A stretch of DNA of 64,000 nt from Psychrobacter aquimaris (GCF_016107525.1 NZ_JABASR010000016.1:22457-86456), one strand, 5' to 3'. Shown: positions 1-10,498, counted from the first letter of the stretch. Program-made: numbers and translations. The notes: generated by a model not told the origin, from the letters alone.

Positions 1-1876
1 GATTATTGATATATTTGATCGGAAACACCTGATCGCCGAACAATCGGCGCTTAGCCAAAGACTCAATACGCGTTTGCTTGGCGAAGACATCAAACAACTC
101 AAACCTCGATTGATGCTCTAGATGACGTACTTGATAGTCCATCACACAGTCAGCAACTTGCTGCCAGAACTCAGCCTCAGGATAGTGGTAATGGGTCTGC
201 ATAAAAATAGCAATGTCGGCAAATGCCACAAAGAATAAGCAGGCAACCGTCATATCACGAATGCCATCGGTATCATCCGTTTCAATAAACGAGCCACGAT
301 TCAGCGCCGCGTGGGCAGCTGGCAGGCTATGAAAATTGGGAATTAAGTCTTGGCGGGTCAGATGCTTTGGCGAATAGCGCACCCCGTCATGCAAATCTTT
401 TAGCAATACTTTTATAGGAAAACCCGCTTCGTGTACCAATACGATGTTTTGCGCATGGCACTCGAGCGCAATACCGTGACCAAATAACAAGTGCAATATC
501 GGGGTGACAGTCACTTTGATAAGCTGAGCCGTCCAACCCTCTACGCTGTATTTTTTAATCCAAGGATCAATGAGTACAGAGCCATCCGTGTTGATATAGC
601 TGACGCCATTTAAAGGAAAGGCTTTTTGGTTGGTCGATAAATACTGACTGACGTTTTCGCGCCAAATTGCCCCCAGTCCGCCATAAATATGGGGATGCTG
701 ATAGCCGCGCTGTTGTAGCACTTCATGATCCAAACTGACACCCACCGTTTCACCCAAAAAGGCAATTTGTAATGCTTGTGCCGTCTTATCCTCTGCGACC
801 AATTGATTGAGCCACTTAGTCACCACCGCAGCGTTCATGACGGTATGTTTGGCCAATATTCGAGTGCTTGAAGTATTCATCAGATGCATACTGAGTTTTA
901 GATAGGATTTGTCGTCTTGCAACATAGACAAAGAGCGAATCGACTGCTGCGAACGGTACTCAGCGCCTGTACTGCCTAGGTAAATCACTTCTTGCGTGTC
1001 AATAAGTGGCTGCAAAGCAACAATTAATGTGTTTTGCCATTGCCAAGGATGCGCTGGGATGAATCCATAAGCATTGATCGTTTCGCTGTCATTTATCTGA
1101 TATCCATTCTGCTCACTCGTCGTCACAAGTATGTGTTTCAGTTTATCTGTTAATGCGGCAAATTTATCCGCATCCACATAGTTTTCAATCCACTCGTTAA
1201 GTGTCATATCGAGATTGCTATCAAAAGCTGTGTTACTGACCAGCAGCTTTTTTTTAACCGCCAACCAGACCACCTCGATATTTTGGTCAAACTCCGGCCC
1301 ATAGTCATAATTGTCTTGTAAATCAAAGCCAATACGCGACTTAAAACAGGGATGATAAGGATGTCCAGCCATCAAATAGCCTTCGAGTTGCTCGTAGGTG
1401 AGCGTGTCAATAGGCGTTGGTGCGTTTGGTGAAAGCTGCTGGGCTTGGGTCTCATTGATTAACGTGTGACGCAGCTCTTTGATAAAGCTGTCTTTTAAGG
1501 ACGCATCTGGTATTTTCAATAAAATATCGCTGATGACATGCTCAAGTATGGCATCGCTTGCGTTGCCATCAACAACTCGCTGGACGTTCTGGGCATTAAA
1601 ACGAATGATATCAAAACTATAATGAATATAACCTTGCACGCAGTAACTGACGTTATCGTTGGCTTTTATGGTAAAGTCTAAAAGCGCTTTGTCATGGTTG
1701 GCGTTGGCATTTGTATAGTCAAAATCAATAATGTTTTCATACAATAACGCTTGCAACAGTTGTTTGATGACCCGTTGCTCTGTACGCTGCATGGCTCGAT
1801 AATCTATCGGCGCTTGCCACGGCTTAGTAACATCAGTCCTGCTATTGCTTGTGCTTTGATATATTTGATGATGCAT
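1..1876 (-). CDS. IucA/IucC-family siderophore synthetase (3' end cut by window)
   Basis: NRPS-independent siderophore synthetase. This family condenses citrate (or a citryl monoamide) with a hydroxylated amine, using ATP. I translated it from the ATG at 1876; the frame runs open to base 1 with no stop, giving about 625 residues. That is the usual full family length, so only a few C-terminal residues should be missing. Visible motifs are HPWQWQ near residue 280, GLGAIWREN near residue 385 and the nucleotide-site motif ECHAQN near residue 470. The C-terminal FhuF-like region is present. It is last in the cluster, corresponding by position to rhbF of rhizobactin 1021. A 203-bp gap separates it from the MFS gene and holds a Fur-box-like site, so it probably has its own promoter. 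By analogy it would add the second hydroxamate arm, but which synthetase acts first is inference. Confidence 0.9.
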   Translation of the reverse strand, partial: MHHQIYQSTSNSRTDVTKPWQAPIDYRAMQRTEQRVIKQLLQALLYENIIDFDYTNANANHDKALLDFTIKANDNVSYCVQGYIHYSFDIIRFNAQNVQRVVDGNASDAILEHVISDILLKIPDASLKDSFIKELRHTLINETQAQQLSPNAPTPIDTLTYEQLEGYLMAGHPYHPCFKSRIGFDLQDNYDYGPEFDQNIEVVWLAVKKKLLVSNTAFDSNLDMTLNEWIENYVDADKFAALTDKLKHILVTTSEQNGYQINDSETINAYGFIPAHPWQWQNTLIVALQPLIDTQEVIYLGSTGAEYRSQQSIRSLSMLQDDKSYLKLSMHLMNTSSTRILAKHTVMNAAVVTKWLNQLVAEDKTAQALQIAFLGETVGVSLDHEVLQQRGYQHPHIYGGLGAIWRENVSQYLSTNQKAFPLNGVSYINTDGSVLIDPWIKKYSVEGWTAQLIKVTVTPILHLLFGHGIALECHAQNIVLVHEAGFPIKVLLKDLHDGVRYSPKHLTRQDLIPNFHSLPAAHAALNRGSFIETDDTDGIRDMTVACLFFVAFADIAIFMQTHYHYPEAEFWQQVADCVMDYQVRHLEHQSRFELFDVFAKQTRIESLAKRRLFGDQVFPIKYINN

Positions 1877-1960
1877 ATATAAATCTCCTCTCTAAAAATA
1901 AAAAGTAAACGGCCATACTATTAACCTAACCAAATCGTTAACCCAACCAAATCATTAAAG

Positions 1961-1979
1961 CGAATGATAATCAGTTACA
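1961..1979 (-). promoter_or_regulatory. Fur-box-like site before the terminal synthetase gene
   Basis: The stretch around AATGATAATCA matches about 14 of 19 positions of the GATAATGATAATCATTATC Fur consensus. It lies 85 bases upstream of the ATG at 1876, in an AT-rich gap. It suggests that the last gene of the cluster has its own iron-repressed promoter. Match by eye only. Confidence 0.5.
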
Positions 1980-2079
1980 TTTATAAGGTAAAAAAAACTT
2001 CTCACGGTTTTTTTACAGGCTTGTTTGATAGGTTGATTTGAAAGGCTGCAAGTGACGATATACTGCTAAAAACACACTG

Positions 2080-3507
2080 CTAAATGGATGATGCCGTCTT
2101 TGGTAATTGCCGCGCTGAAAAGACCGTCAAAAACAAAATCACAGCCAGCATGACAAAAATCTCTTGGATAGCGGTACTGACACTTTGCGCGTTGCCAGCT
2201 TCTAATAACTGCGCGCCGCGTCCTGCCACATAGACCGTCATCAACGTTATAAAAATGGTAGAGACAATTCGGCGGCTGATATTGTTGAGTGCTGCGCCTT
2301 CCGTGACCACTTCTTTGGCTAAGCTACTAAAACCTACCGTGGTGGTTGGCAGATACGCCAGTCCCACGCCCACACCTTGTATACTCATGACCGTTATCAG
2401 CAGCCAAAGCCTCGGCTCATACAAGCACCATGCCAGCATCAGCATAGACAGCGCGCTGATGACAATACCCAAAATACCCATACTTCTAGCGCCATAACTA
2501 TCCACTCGCTTGCCTGCAAAATGGGTCGTGACACTAGACATGAGTGTCGATATCATCAAAATAACGCCCGTCCATAGCGCACGTTCGCCCATCACCTCTT
2601 GCACCAATATAGGCAATAACAACAGGCCTACCATCAGACCCAAAGTCTGAGTAATGCTGATAATCGTACTGTGTAAATACACTTTGTTATGAAACAAGCG
2701 CACGTTCAATAACGGCTGACTCTGTCGGCGCTCATATGCCCACCAACCTGCAAAGGATAAGAAAAACACAGCAGCCAATAGGCTTGTTCCAACCATACTG
2801 GTTAGGCTGGCATAAAAATCTGCCTTAAGCGTACTCAGCCAAGTCATCAACGCCAGCAGCCAAACCAACAAGCTACCAAACCCAATTACATCAAACGTGC
2901 TAGAAGCCTTAGGCGCATGAATGTCAGGCAAGAACAACCACACCATAATCATAACCAAAGCACTCAGTGGCAGAGTCACGGCAAATAATGTCCACCACGC
3001 AAATTGCTCTACCAAATAAGCCCCTATCAGCGGGCCAAATGCCAATGACATCATAATCACAATGCCCCATAGCGCCATCACTCTGCCATGTCGATGCTGC
3101 GGATAAATTTGATAAAGCATACCAATGGACAAAGGAATAATCAGACCACCACTCAGTCCTTGTACAGCACGAGCCACAATCACCATCGTCATGCTAGGTG
3201 CCAACATACCAATCACTGAACCCAGCATAAATCCTATGATAGCGAGCGAATACAAGGTCTTAAACGCAAACTGTTTATTCAAATAACCACTGAGCATCAG
3301 CCCCACGCTCATAGACAGTATATAAGCGTTCAACACCCAGCCACCCATGACAATGTCGACAGCAAACACCGACATAAAGACCGGAATAGCAGGATTGAGG
3401 GCACTATTGCTAAAGCTAATGACCGTGCCGCCAAGCAATAGTGTCAATAGCACTTGTTGACGCTGCTTGCATGTCAATTCATGACTACTGTTAAGTGATG
3501 ACATCAT
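2080..3507 (-). CDS. MFS transporter, DHA2 (14-TMS) family, probable siderophore exporter
   Basis: Integral inner-membrane major facilitator of 475 residues. It has many hydrophobic helices and the RAVQGLSGGLIIPLS motif (near residues 112-127) typical of EmrB/QacA-type drug:H+ antiporters. GHGRVMALWG-like and FGPLIGAYL segments follow, and the length fits 14 transmembrane segments. It lies inside the siderophore cluster between the acyltransferase and the second synthetase, which makes export of the finished siderophore the likely job. Uptake of ferri-siderophore across the inner membrane is an alternative, as for RhtX-type MFS proteins. No TonB-dependent receptor is visible in the window; it may lie beyond base 1. 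Function rests on position. Confidence 0.8.
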   Translation of the reverse strand: MMSSLNSSHELTCKQRQQVLLTLLLGGTVISFSNSALNPAIPVFMSVFAVDIVMGGWVLNAYILSMSVGLMLSGYLNKQFAFKTLYSLAIIGFMLGSVIGMLAPSMTMVIVARAVQGLSGGLIIPLSIGMLYQIYPQHRHGRVMALWGIVIMMSLAFGPLIGAYLVEQFAWWTLFAVTLPLSALVMIMVWLFLPDIHAPKASSTFDVIGFGSLLVWLLALMTWLSTLKADFYASLTSMVGTSLLAAVFFLSFAGWWAYERRQSQPLLNVRLFHNKVYLHSTIISITQTLGLMVGLLLLPILVQEVMGERALWTGVILMISTLMSSVTTHFAGKRVDSYGARSMGILGIVISALSMLMLAWCLYEPRLWLLITVMSIQGVGVGLAYLPTTTVGFSSLAKEVVTEGAALNNISRRIVSTIFITLMTVYVAGRGAQLLEAGNAQSVSTAIQEIFVMLAVILFLTVFSARQLPKTASSI

Positions 3508-3598
3508 TCAAAACATTGACTAGTAATGGCGTGACTGGCACTGTCGTACCGCCAAGCCTGATGAGACGTATGTAATCCGACAACCACAAAAAATCGAC

Positions 3599-4204
3599 TC
3601 ATGAAGCAACCTCACCATAAAAGTTAAGATAGCCTCTAGATTCAAAAAACTCATCACGATTGCAAAAATAAAGCGACGCCTTTTTTTCAGGCATATCGAT
3701 TAGCCGCTGAATATGATAAGCAAAACTATCGGCCACCCACTGATAGACTTCAACCTTACTGTCTGGCTCAACCACGATTTTTTTGGCATCCGTGTGCTCA
3801 AATATAAACTTACTAATCATCATGCCTGTCGGTTTGAGATAGCCTTTCCCCACCACAGCAGGATCGCCCAGCAGAATATGCCAGCCCATATCACTTTCTT
3901 TGGCTTTATAGTAGTGAGACAATCGGTCACGAGCCGTCTCATAAATTTCCGTATAACCAATAGCAACACCCTCACAAGTTATGAGGTAGAGACGCTGATG
4001 GTCATCGGCCAGCATTTTTTCAAAATGTACTCGCAGCTGCGGCATCGGCAAATGTAGCTGCCACTGTTCGACCACATGCTCAGCATGCATCCATTTATAA
4101 AGCAGCGGCATGTCCTCAGGATATTTGACGGCTCGTAGTCCAAACGTCTTTTGATACGCTTCTACCGTAAAAGTATCGGGCAGATTTTGTGTGATGGTGG
4201 GCAT
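3599..4204 (-). CDS. GNAT-type N-acyltransferase of siderophore biosynthesis (IucB/RhbD-like)
   Basis: Protein of 201 residues of the siderophore acyltransferase type. It acylates the N-hydroxylated diamine to form the hydroxamate. The central segment GWHILLGDPAVVGKGY (near residues 108-123) is the acyl-CoA-binding core seen in IucB/RhbD/AlcB-like proteins, followed by a conserved VVEPDSKVEVYQW stretch. It lies directly downstream of the N-hydroxylase gene (55-bp gap) and upstream of the exporter. The acyl chain cannot be read from sequence: acetyl would give schizokinen, a medium-chain enoyl would give an acinetoferrin-like product. Confidence 0.85.
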   Translation of the reverse strand: MPTITQNLPDTFTVEAYQKTFGLRAVKYPEDMPLLYKWMHAEHVVEQWQLHLPMPQLRVHFEKMLADDHQRLYLITCEGVAIGYTEIYETARDRLSHYYKAKESDMGWHILLGDPAVVGKGYLKPTGMMISKFIFEHTDAKKIVVEPDSKVEVYQWVADSFAYHIQRLIDMPEKKASLYFCNRDEFFESRGYLNFYGEVAS

Positions 4205-4259
4205 TGGTTATTCCTAATTTTGTGTGATTGATTTTATATTCCGTAAGGCATGTTTGATA

Positions 4260-5642
4260 TTACGATGACGCTCCAAATGTTTGAAATACTTGTAAAGCCT
4301 GTGTGTCGTAAACCGTTTTTCCCATCAATTGATTGACGATATACCCCGCTCGATAAGCACCCAACCCTAAATCAGGCGTACCAACACCGTGAGTATGAAT
4401 TTCTTGGTTTTGCACAAAAACTTTGCCACTATTGCTAGCCTGCTTTTGATAAACTAATGCATAATCGCGATCAATCTTGGGCTGCGCAAAGTCATCATGT
4501 TCGATTGCCTGCAGCAGTGTGTTGAGACATGACGGCAGTGCATGACGGTAGCCAGTACCAGCGATAACACAATCATAATCAACCGTAAATTGCTGCTGTT
4601 GCTCTCGCTGCGCAAATGCCATTTTTACTGTCTCGTCAAAAGTCGCATCCATTACTTCACAGTTGCACAGCAGCGTGGTGTGCAGGTCTTGATTGCAGAT
4701 ACTGCGCTCATAAAGCTTGTGATAAATATCTCGGATGGTCTCAAACCCCATGCCTTTATAAAGTAAGTCTTGCTTGGGCGCGACGTCTGCTTTGGCTTCT
4801 GGTGCCAATTGATAAAAATAATCGGTATAAGCAGGGCTAAAATGCTCCAAGCCCAAAGGTGAATATTCCATCGGAAAAAATCCCGTCGAACGGGTCAACC
4901 AATCCAGTTGAAACATGGGTTGATCATTGCTATCAAATTGTTGATCGAACAACGCGCGGTATACTTCAGCCGATGACTGGCCAGAGCCCAATACCAATAT
5001 CTTAGTCAGCCTATCAGCCGTCTTGCCTTCTTTTGCTTTGATCACTTTCAGATCGAAGTTATCGGCAAAATGAGCGGTGTGCATACAGCGTTCGGGCGCT
5101 TGATTGGCGATTTTTTGTAGCGAGAGCGGTAATGTTGGCTGCGTGCCCGTTCCTATCACTAGATTTTTGGCATAGTACGTTTTTTGCTCGCCTTGCTCTT
5201 GAACTGTGACGACAAACCCGTTATGTGTGTCGGCATTGGCGCTATCGGTATCATTATTAATAGAACCATCACCATTTTCGTTGAAAGTCACGTCTAGCAC
5301 TTGGGCATCAAACGCTAGACTGTCTAACTGTCCTGCGACCCATTGGCAATAATGATTGTACTCTTTGCGATAAATCTTAAAATCCTCTAAAAAGTAAAAC
5401 TTAAGCAATCGCTGCTGCGTATGTAAATAGTTTAAAAATGAATAAGGACTGGTCGGATCTATCAGCGTCACCAAATCTGCCATAAAGGGCACTTGTAGCG
5501 TGGTGTGCGGTAAAATCATACCTTTGTGCCAGTTAAATTCTGCCTTTTGCTCAAAGAATTTGGCTGTAATGTCTGTTTTTTTCAGCAATGCTGCCAGACT
5601 AAGATTAAATGGCCCTAAACCAATACCGAGAAGATCTAACAC
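4260..5642 (-). CDS. L-lysine/L-ornithine N-monooxygenase family, probable diaminopropane N-hydroxylase (RhbE/IucD-like)
   Basis: FAD- and NADPH-dependent N-hydroxylating monooxygenase of 460 residues. It shows the N-terminal FAD motif GIGLGPFNLSLAAL (residues 6-19), the family segment LQVPFMADLVTL with the SPYSFLNYL substrate region after it, the NADPH motif VLGSGQSSAEVYRAL (near residue 222) and the C-terminal ATGY-type motif, here AGTGYRHALP (near residue 370). The neighbouring diaminobutyrate decarboxylase makes 1,3-diaminopropane, so that amine is a better substrate guess than lysine or ornithine. Separated from the upstream synthetase by 73 bp and probably co-transcribed with it. Confidence 0.9.
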   Translation of the reverse strand: MLDLLGIGLGPFNLSLAALLKKTDITAKFFEQKAEFNWHKGMILPHTTLQVPFMADLVTLIDPTSPYSFLNYLHTQQRLLKFYFLEDFKIYRKEYNHYCQWVAGQLDSLAFDAQVLDVTFNENGDGSINNDTDSANADTHNGFVVTVQEQGEQKTYYAKNLVIGTGTQPTLPLSLQKIANQAPERCMHTAHFADNFDLKVIKAKEGKTADRLTKILVLGSGQSSAEVYRALFDQQFDSNDQPMFQLDWLTRSTGFFPMEYSPLGLEHFSPAYTDYFYQLAPEAKADVAPKQDLLYKGMGFETIRDIYHKLYERSICNQDLHTTLLCNCEVMDATFDETVKMAFAQREQQQQFTVDYDCVIAGTGYRHALPSCLNTLLQAIEHDDFAQPKIDRDYALVYQKQASNSGKVFVQNQEIHTHGVGTPDLGLGAYRAGYIVNQLMGKTVYDTQALQVFQTFGASS

Positions 5643-5715
5643 GTTGATTCCTTACTTATTTATACCAGCAATATATTTTCTTAGCATACGTTTATTTTGG
5701 ATTGACCAAGACTGC

Positions 5716-7524
5716 TTATGACTGTGCAACACGCCCAATAGGATTGGGAATATCCACATAAATAGATTGAGTCTCGACAGGCGCAGTCAGCTCATCCAAT
5801 GCGTGCAATCTGGTGAGTAGATTGCCTTTAAACGGCAGTGTGGGACTACGCAACAATAAGTCAAATAACGAGCGGTGTGGATACTGTTTTTCCAGCGTAA
5901 CCAGACAGTCTCGGAACGTCGCTAATAAAGTGCTTTCACTGACAAGTTCGGTGCGAGCAATCGCTGTAATAAGACCAAATATCGTATTGCCCACCAGATA
6001 ATAAGCCACGCGTGAGTCGGCAAAATCTTCTGGAATGACGCACTCACTTTCACTGATAAGCTCAGGATACGCATCAATAAGCGGCATGGCATATTCAGCA
6101 ATATAACCAAATCCTTGATTGTCCCTCGCCCAAAACTTGGCAGGATAACCGTCCTTTAGTTCTATCAGGCTGTTTTGTTGATGAACCTCAAACCCAATAC
6201 CGTGCTGATAATACAGATGAATAAGCGGTATAAAACCCACTTGTAAATACGTATCGAACCATTCGGCGGCAATCTTGTCCAAAGGCTCATTGGTACGCTG
6301 ATGAATAGATTGAAATAAAGTCGCCAAGCGGTTGGTTAGACGAGTGGGATGGTCTTGGCTTAAACTCGCCAAATTGGTGACTTGCATGGATTCAGTAAAA
6401 GGATTGTCACGCAAGATACAAATGGTCTCATCGATGATTTTACCGTTGATCTGTAAGGCAATCCAAGCGGGATCATTCAATACTGCAATCGTAGGATATT
6501 CAGTACCCAACTGTTTACCATAGTCGCTACGCCATATTCGGCAAGCATGCATACCGCGCTTGCATTCTTTGGGCAGATTAATACGCACAGAATTGGTAAT
6601 CGCCACAGATAATGACAGTTTAAACATCCAAGGGGCGTCAAATGCTGCGAGCGTGCGCACCGATGTCGTTGGATGTAAATACCAGCCAAGCATGCCCAAA
6701 TCAACCAACGCTCCCTTCTCAATCAACTTCTGATACCATGCTTGCTGCTGCAAAAACGTCGCTTGCCAAGGATGCAGCGGCAACAATTTATGCTCAGGGT
6801 TTTGCGCTATCAATTGTTGCTGATAATCGCTCATATCTGTTAATAGCTTTTCCTTTAGCTCCGCCGTGATGCTATCGCCATCAACAAACTCTTCAATAAT
6901 GTAGTCCGAATGCACAAGCCAATAATTCAGCTGTGTTTTGCTATTGGTCTCGGGCGCATACTTTGCCCACTCAGCACCATAAAACCCTGCTCGACCTTTT
7001 GGTGTCGGATGCATCGCATGTCCATAAATCAGACTTTGCTCGGTTTGAATAAAACCCTGTTTGTCGTCCACAATGTCATCAATCTCATCATTACGATGCT
7101 CTAAAATAATCTGTAGTCCTTCATAACTCTCAAGCCAGCGCTTAAGCACGCCATTGCCATCTAGCGTGACGTCACTTTTATGTTGATGAACGATATCTTC
7201 GATAATAAAAGAAGCTAAGCTCATAGCAGAAGATTTCAGCCACTGATGTTCATGCTGACTATCATTTAATGAGGCTGCACTTAATACAGAGGGCGTATCA
7301 GCGAAACGGTGCTGACCCAATTGACTGACTCTATCTACAGGAACAGCCATAACCGTATTGTGCGGCGCAAGGTTTAATAGCAAAATAGGCTTATTTTGTG
7401 AGATTTGCTGTTGCAGCGCATTCTGCTCGTCTATCTGTATAATTTTGCCGCGCCCTGTCTCATAACTATAAGCATTCACTAAATTTTGTAGCGTCAAACG
7501 ATCAAGCGTTTTATGTTGCATCAT
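5716..7524 (-). CDS. IucA/IucC-family siderophore synthetase (RhbC-like)
   Basis: Second NRPS-independent siderophore synthetase of the cluster, 602 residues and complete. The HPWQ motif lies near residue 250. HPTTSVRTLA, SLSVAITNSVRINLPKE and the ATP-site EVHQQN (near residue 446) follow in the expected order. The C-terminal FhuF-like domain includes ARDNQGFGYI. The start overlaps the end of the decarboxylase gene by 14 bp, which indicates translational coupling. In rhizobactin/schizokinen systems the enzyme in this position attaches the first N-hydroxy-N-acyl-diaminopropane to citrate. That role is inferred from gene order. Confidence 0.92.
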   Translation of the reverse strand: MMQHKTLDRLTLQNLVNAYSYETGRGKIIQIDEQNALQQQISQNKPILLLNLAPHNTVMAVPVDRVSQLGQHRFADTPSVLSAASLNDSQHEHQWLKSSAMSLASFIIEDIVHQHKSDVTLDGNGVLKRWLESYEGLQIILEHRNDEIDDIVDDKQGFIQTEQSLIYGHAMHPTPKGRAGFYGAEWAKYAPETNSKTQLNYWLVHSDYIIEEFVDGDSITAELKEKLLTDMSDYQQQLIAQNPEHKLLPLHPWQATFLQQQAWYQKLIEKGALVDLGMLGWYLHPTTSVRTLAAFDAPWMFKLSLSVAITNSVRINLPKECKRGMHACRIWRSDYGKQLGTEYPTIAVLNDPAWIALQINGKIIDETICILRDNPFTESMQVTNLASLSQDHPTRLTNRLATLFQSIHQRTNEPLDKIAAEWFDTYLQVGFIPLIHLYYQHGIGFEVHQQNSLIELKDGYPAKFWARDNQGFGYIAEYAMPLIDAYPELISESECVIPEDFADSRVAYYLVGNTIFGLITAIARTELVSESTLLATFRDCLVTLEKQYPHRSLFDLLLRSPTLPFKGNLLTRLHALDELTAPVETQSIYVDIPNPIGRVAQS

Positions 7525-9055
7525 AGTGTTGTCCTTCAGAAATCTTGAGTCGATTAAAGCCAGCGATAGCCACTTGTTTAAGAATAGTATTAATATCGCT
7601 GACTTGGGTATTGGGATTTAAAATGGTGAATTTTAGACAGAGGCGCTTCTCAACTTGAGTGGTCGCCACATTGGCAATATTATGAATCAATAAGTCTTGC
7701 GCAATTTGGCGATTCAATTGAGATAGCTGCTTGTCAGATAACGCGGTGTTTTGTGGTTTAAAGTAAAATAAGACACTGCTGATAATCGGCTGGTGTACCA
7801 ACACAAAATCTGTATGGTCTTCAATCAACTCTGCCGCTTGTCTGGCAGTATCAAGACAGGTGTCAATCAATGCGCCATAATCATCAGTCCCTAATAAATC
7901 AAGCGCCATCCAAAGCTTTAGCGCATCGAATCGACGGGTAGTCTGTAGAGAATAGGTGACCAAATTAGGAATATTGTCTTTTTCATCATCGGAGGAATTG
8001 AGATACTCGCTATGATGACGAATGCTCTCAAAGTCTTGCTGATCGCGTAATAAAAAAGCGCCACAGCTGATGGGCAAAAAGAAATGTTTGTGAAAATCCA
8101 AGGTAATTGAATCGGCTTCATGAATGCCGTCAATCAGCTGTCGATAACGCTGAGACAGTAGTAACGCCCCGCCCCATGCTGCATCCACATGTAGCCATAT
8201 CTGAGCAGTGCGACAAATATTGGCGATGTCTGTTAAGTCATCAATAGCGCCCAAATCCGTCGTGCCAGCAGTTGCTACCACCGCCATCACATTGCTTGCC
8301 CCGATCTCTTCTATTTTATGCTGAAGATGCGATGTGAGCATCGCGCCACTCGAATCCGTCTTTATCTTTTCTACGCACTGCACACCAAGCCCTAAAAGCG
8401 CCGCGTTTTTTTCAATAGAAAAATGCGCTTGGTCTGAGCACAAAATCGTACCGCGAGGCTGACCTACTAGCCCTTCTTTTTGAACATCAACGCCTTTGGC
8501 TGCATAGAACTTATTGCGCGCCAGCAGTAAGCCCATAAGATTGCTTTGTGTACCGCCACTGGTAAATACACCACCTGATTTACATGTCAATGAACTATCA
8601 GCTTGTGAATCGGTTTGAGCGTTTGTTTGAACAGCAAGACCTGTATCAAACTGCCATCGCTGGCACAGCCACTCAACCAGCTCTTTTTCGATATAAGTGG
8701 CCGCTGGGCTTTGATTCCAAGAGTCCATACTTTGATTGGTCGCTGCGATAATCATTTCGGCAATTTGACCAATCAGCAAAGTCGGTGGATGCAAGTGTGC
8801 TAAACAATGACGATGCGCTGTTGACACGCAACTGGGCAAAAACTTGGCTTGTATGTCAGCCAATATGGTTTCGATGTCTCGTCCCTTTGCATTGATGTTG
8901 ATAGCGGTTGCCGTTTGGAGCTGCGGCGGGGTTCCTCCTGAGTACACATTATTGTCATCCAACCATTGTTTGATAACAGCACTCGTTTGCTGCATGTACG
9001 TGCGGTATTGCTCACTGGTTTGCTCATTTAATAAATGCAAAGTATCCTCACCCAT
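7511..9055 (-). CDS. ddc: L-2,4-diaminobutyrate decarboxylase
   Basis: PLP-dependent group II decarboxylase of 514 residues. It converts L-2,4-diaminobutyrate to 1,3-diaminopropane. The FTSGGTQSNLMGLLLARN segment, the HVDAAWGGALLLS motif with its cofactor aspartate (near residues 294-306) and the PLP-lysine motif DFHKHFFLPISCGAFLL (near residue 320) are all present. It pairs with the adjacent diaminobutyrate aminotransferase, as dat-ddc pairs do in Acinetobacter, and it overlaps the next synthetase gene. Here the diamine most likely feeds the siderophore. A secondary role in diaminopropane production for other uses is possible. Confidence 0.92.
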   Translation of the reverse strand: MGEDTLHLLNEQTSEQYRTYMQQTSAVIKQWLDDNNVYSGGTPPQLQTATAININAKGRDIETILADIQAKFLPSCVSTAHRHCLAHLHPPTLLIGQIAEMIIAATNQSMDSWNQSPAATYIEKELVEWLCQRWQFDTGLAVQTNAQTDSQADSSLTCKSGGVFTSGGTQSNLMGLLLARNKFYAAKGVDVQKEGLVGQPRGTILCSDQAHFSIEKNAALLGLGVQCVEKIKTDSSGAMLTSHLQHKIEEIGASNVMAVVATAGTTDLGAIDDLTDIANICRTAQIWLHVDAAWGGALLLSQRYRQLIDGIHEADSITLDFHKHFFLPISCGAFLLRDQQDFESIRHHSEYLNSSDDEKDNIPNLVTYSLQTTRRFDALKLWMALDLLGTDDYGALIDTCLDTARQAAELIEDHTDFVLVHQPIISSVLFYFKPQNTALSDKQLSQLNRQIAQDLLIHNIANVATTQVEKRLCLKFTILNPNTQVSDINTILKQVAIAGFNRLKISEGQHYDAT

Positions 9056-9148
9056 CTATCCTACGACGTTATAAAAAGTCGCTAAGCGATTATTATTATT
9101 AGTTTTTATCAACCTTTTAAGACACATTCATATTAACGCTATGACGTG

Positions 9149-10498
9149 CTACAAATTGGCTTGCAGCGCACTTTCCAGTTTTGCCAATACTTGCTGTAAC
9201 TCGTCCTTTGTCACATTGAGCGGTGGCAAGAAGCGCAGTACCGTTCCGCCGCGTCCGCCTTTTTCGATGACCAAACCGTTCTTAAAACAATCCTGCTGAA
9301 TTCTAGCAGCCACCACGCTATCCGCAGGATAACTGCCGTCGGTTTGTTTGGGCAGACTCGGATCTATAATTTCCATACCGATCATCAGGCCTCGACCTCT
9401 GATGTGACCAATCCTTGGGTAGTGTTGCTGTAGAGATTTTAGCTCTGCCATAAACCACGCCCCTATGTCAGCGACATACGCGGCCATGTCGTTCTCTTTT
9501 AGATACTCAAGGGTGGCAAGCCCCGTTGCCATAGCCAACTGATTACCACGGAATGTGCCAGAATGATTGCCCGCTTGCCATACATCGTATTGTTTTTTGA
9601 TACCCAATACCGCCATTGGTAAGCCTCCGCCAAGGGCTTTTGACATAACAATCATGTCGGGATCGATATCCGCATATTGATAGGCAAACCAGCGCCCCGT
9701 ACGGCAAAACCCAGTCTGCACCTCATCAATGATTAATAAGATATCCAGCTCTTTGGTCACGCGGCGCACCTGCTTTAGCCATTCTATTGGCGCAGGATTG
9801 ACCCCGCCCTCTCCCTGAATAACCTCTAAAATCACTGCCGCGGGTTTTACCACGCCACTTTCTACATCTTTTAAAAAGTTTTCAAAGTAAGTAATGTGTG
9901 CGCTGACACTTTGCTCACTAGACAAGCCAAAAGCGCAGCGGTAAGCATTAGGGTACGGCAGAAATTGCACTGGGCCCATCAACCCTTCGATGCCTTGTTT
10001 GGGGGCAAGATTGCCAGTCACTGCGAGCGCGCCATGAGTCATGCCATGATAACCGCCGCTAAAGCTGACGATGCCTGAACGACCAGTCACTTGTTTGGCC
10101 AACTTAATCGCCGCCTCTACTGCATCCGCACCCGTTGGGCCGCAAAACTGCAAGCAATATTCATCGCTACTGGTGGCCAAAAGCGTATATAAAAACTCAC
10201 TAAATTTGTCTTTTAATGGCGTGGTAATGTCCAAGGTATGCATCGGCAGATCGCTGTCCAAAAGCTGCTTGATGCTCTCAGTGACCACAGGATGATTGTG
10301 TCCAAGCGCGAGCGTTCCTGCGCCAGATAGACAATCTATGTATTTATTCCCTTCCACATCGGTAATCCAAGCGCCTGTTGCTGATTGAATCGCAAAAGGC
10401 AGTTTGCGCGGATAACTGCGAACCTTGGACTCGAACTGCGCTTGGCGATGTAAATAGCATTCGTTATCAGTTTTTTCATCTAAAAAAGACATATACAT
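9149..10498 (-). CDS. dat: diaminobutyrate--2-oxoglutarate aminotransferase
   Basis: Class III PLP aminotransferase of 449 residues. It makes L-2,4-diaminobutyrate from aspartate semialdehyde using glutamate as amino donor. Visible are the substrate-loop [15 protein letters not shown], the [17 protein letters not shown] cofactor segment (near residues 119-135), [13 protein letters not shown] and the Schiff-base lysine in [11 protein letters not shown] (near residue 282). The ectoine enzyme EctB is similar, but the ddc and siderophore genes next door favour the diaminopropane branch. It is the first gene of the operon. Its leader of about 240 bp contains a MITE-like repeat and ends at a strong Fur box. 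Confidence 0.92.
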   Translation of the reverse strand: MYMSFLDEKTDNECYLHRQAQFESKVRSYPRKLPFAIQSATGAWITDVEGNKYIDCLSGAGTLALGHNHPVVTESIKQLLDSDLPMHTLDITTPLKDKFSEFLYTLLATSSDEYCLQFCGPTGADAVEAAIKLAKQVTGRSGIVSFSGGYHGMTHGALAVTGNLAPKQGIEGLMGPVQFLPYPNAYRCAFGLSSEQSVSAHITYFENFLKDVESGVVKPAAVILEVIQGEGGVNPAPIEWLKQVRRVTKELDILLIIDEVQTGFCRTGRWFAYQYADIDPDMIVMSKALGGGLPMAVLGIKKQYDVWQAGNHSGTFRGNQLAMATGLATLEYLKENDMAAYVADIGAWFMAELKSLQQHYPRIGHIRGRGLMIGMEIIDPSLPKQTDGSYPADSVVAARIQQDCFKNGLVIEKGGRGGTVLRFLPPLNVTKDELQQVLAKLESALQANL

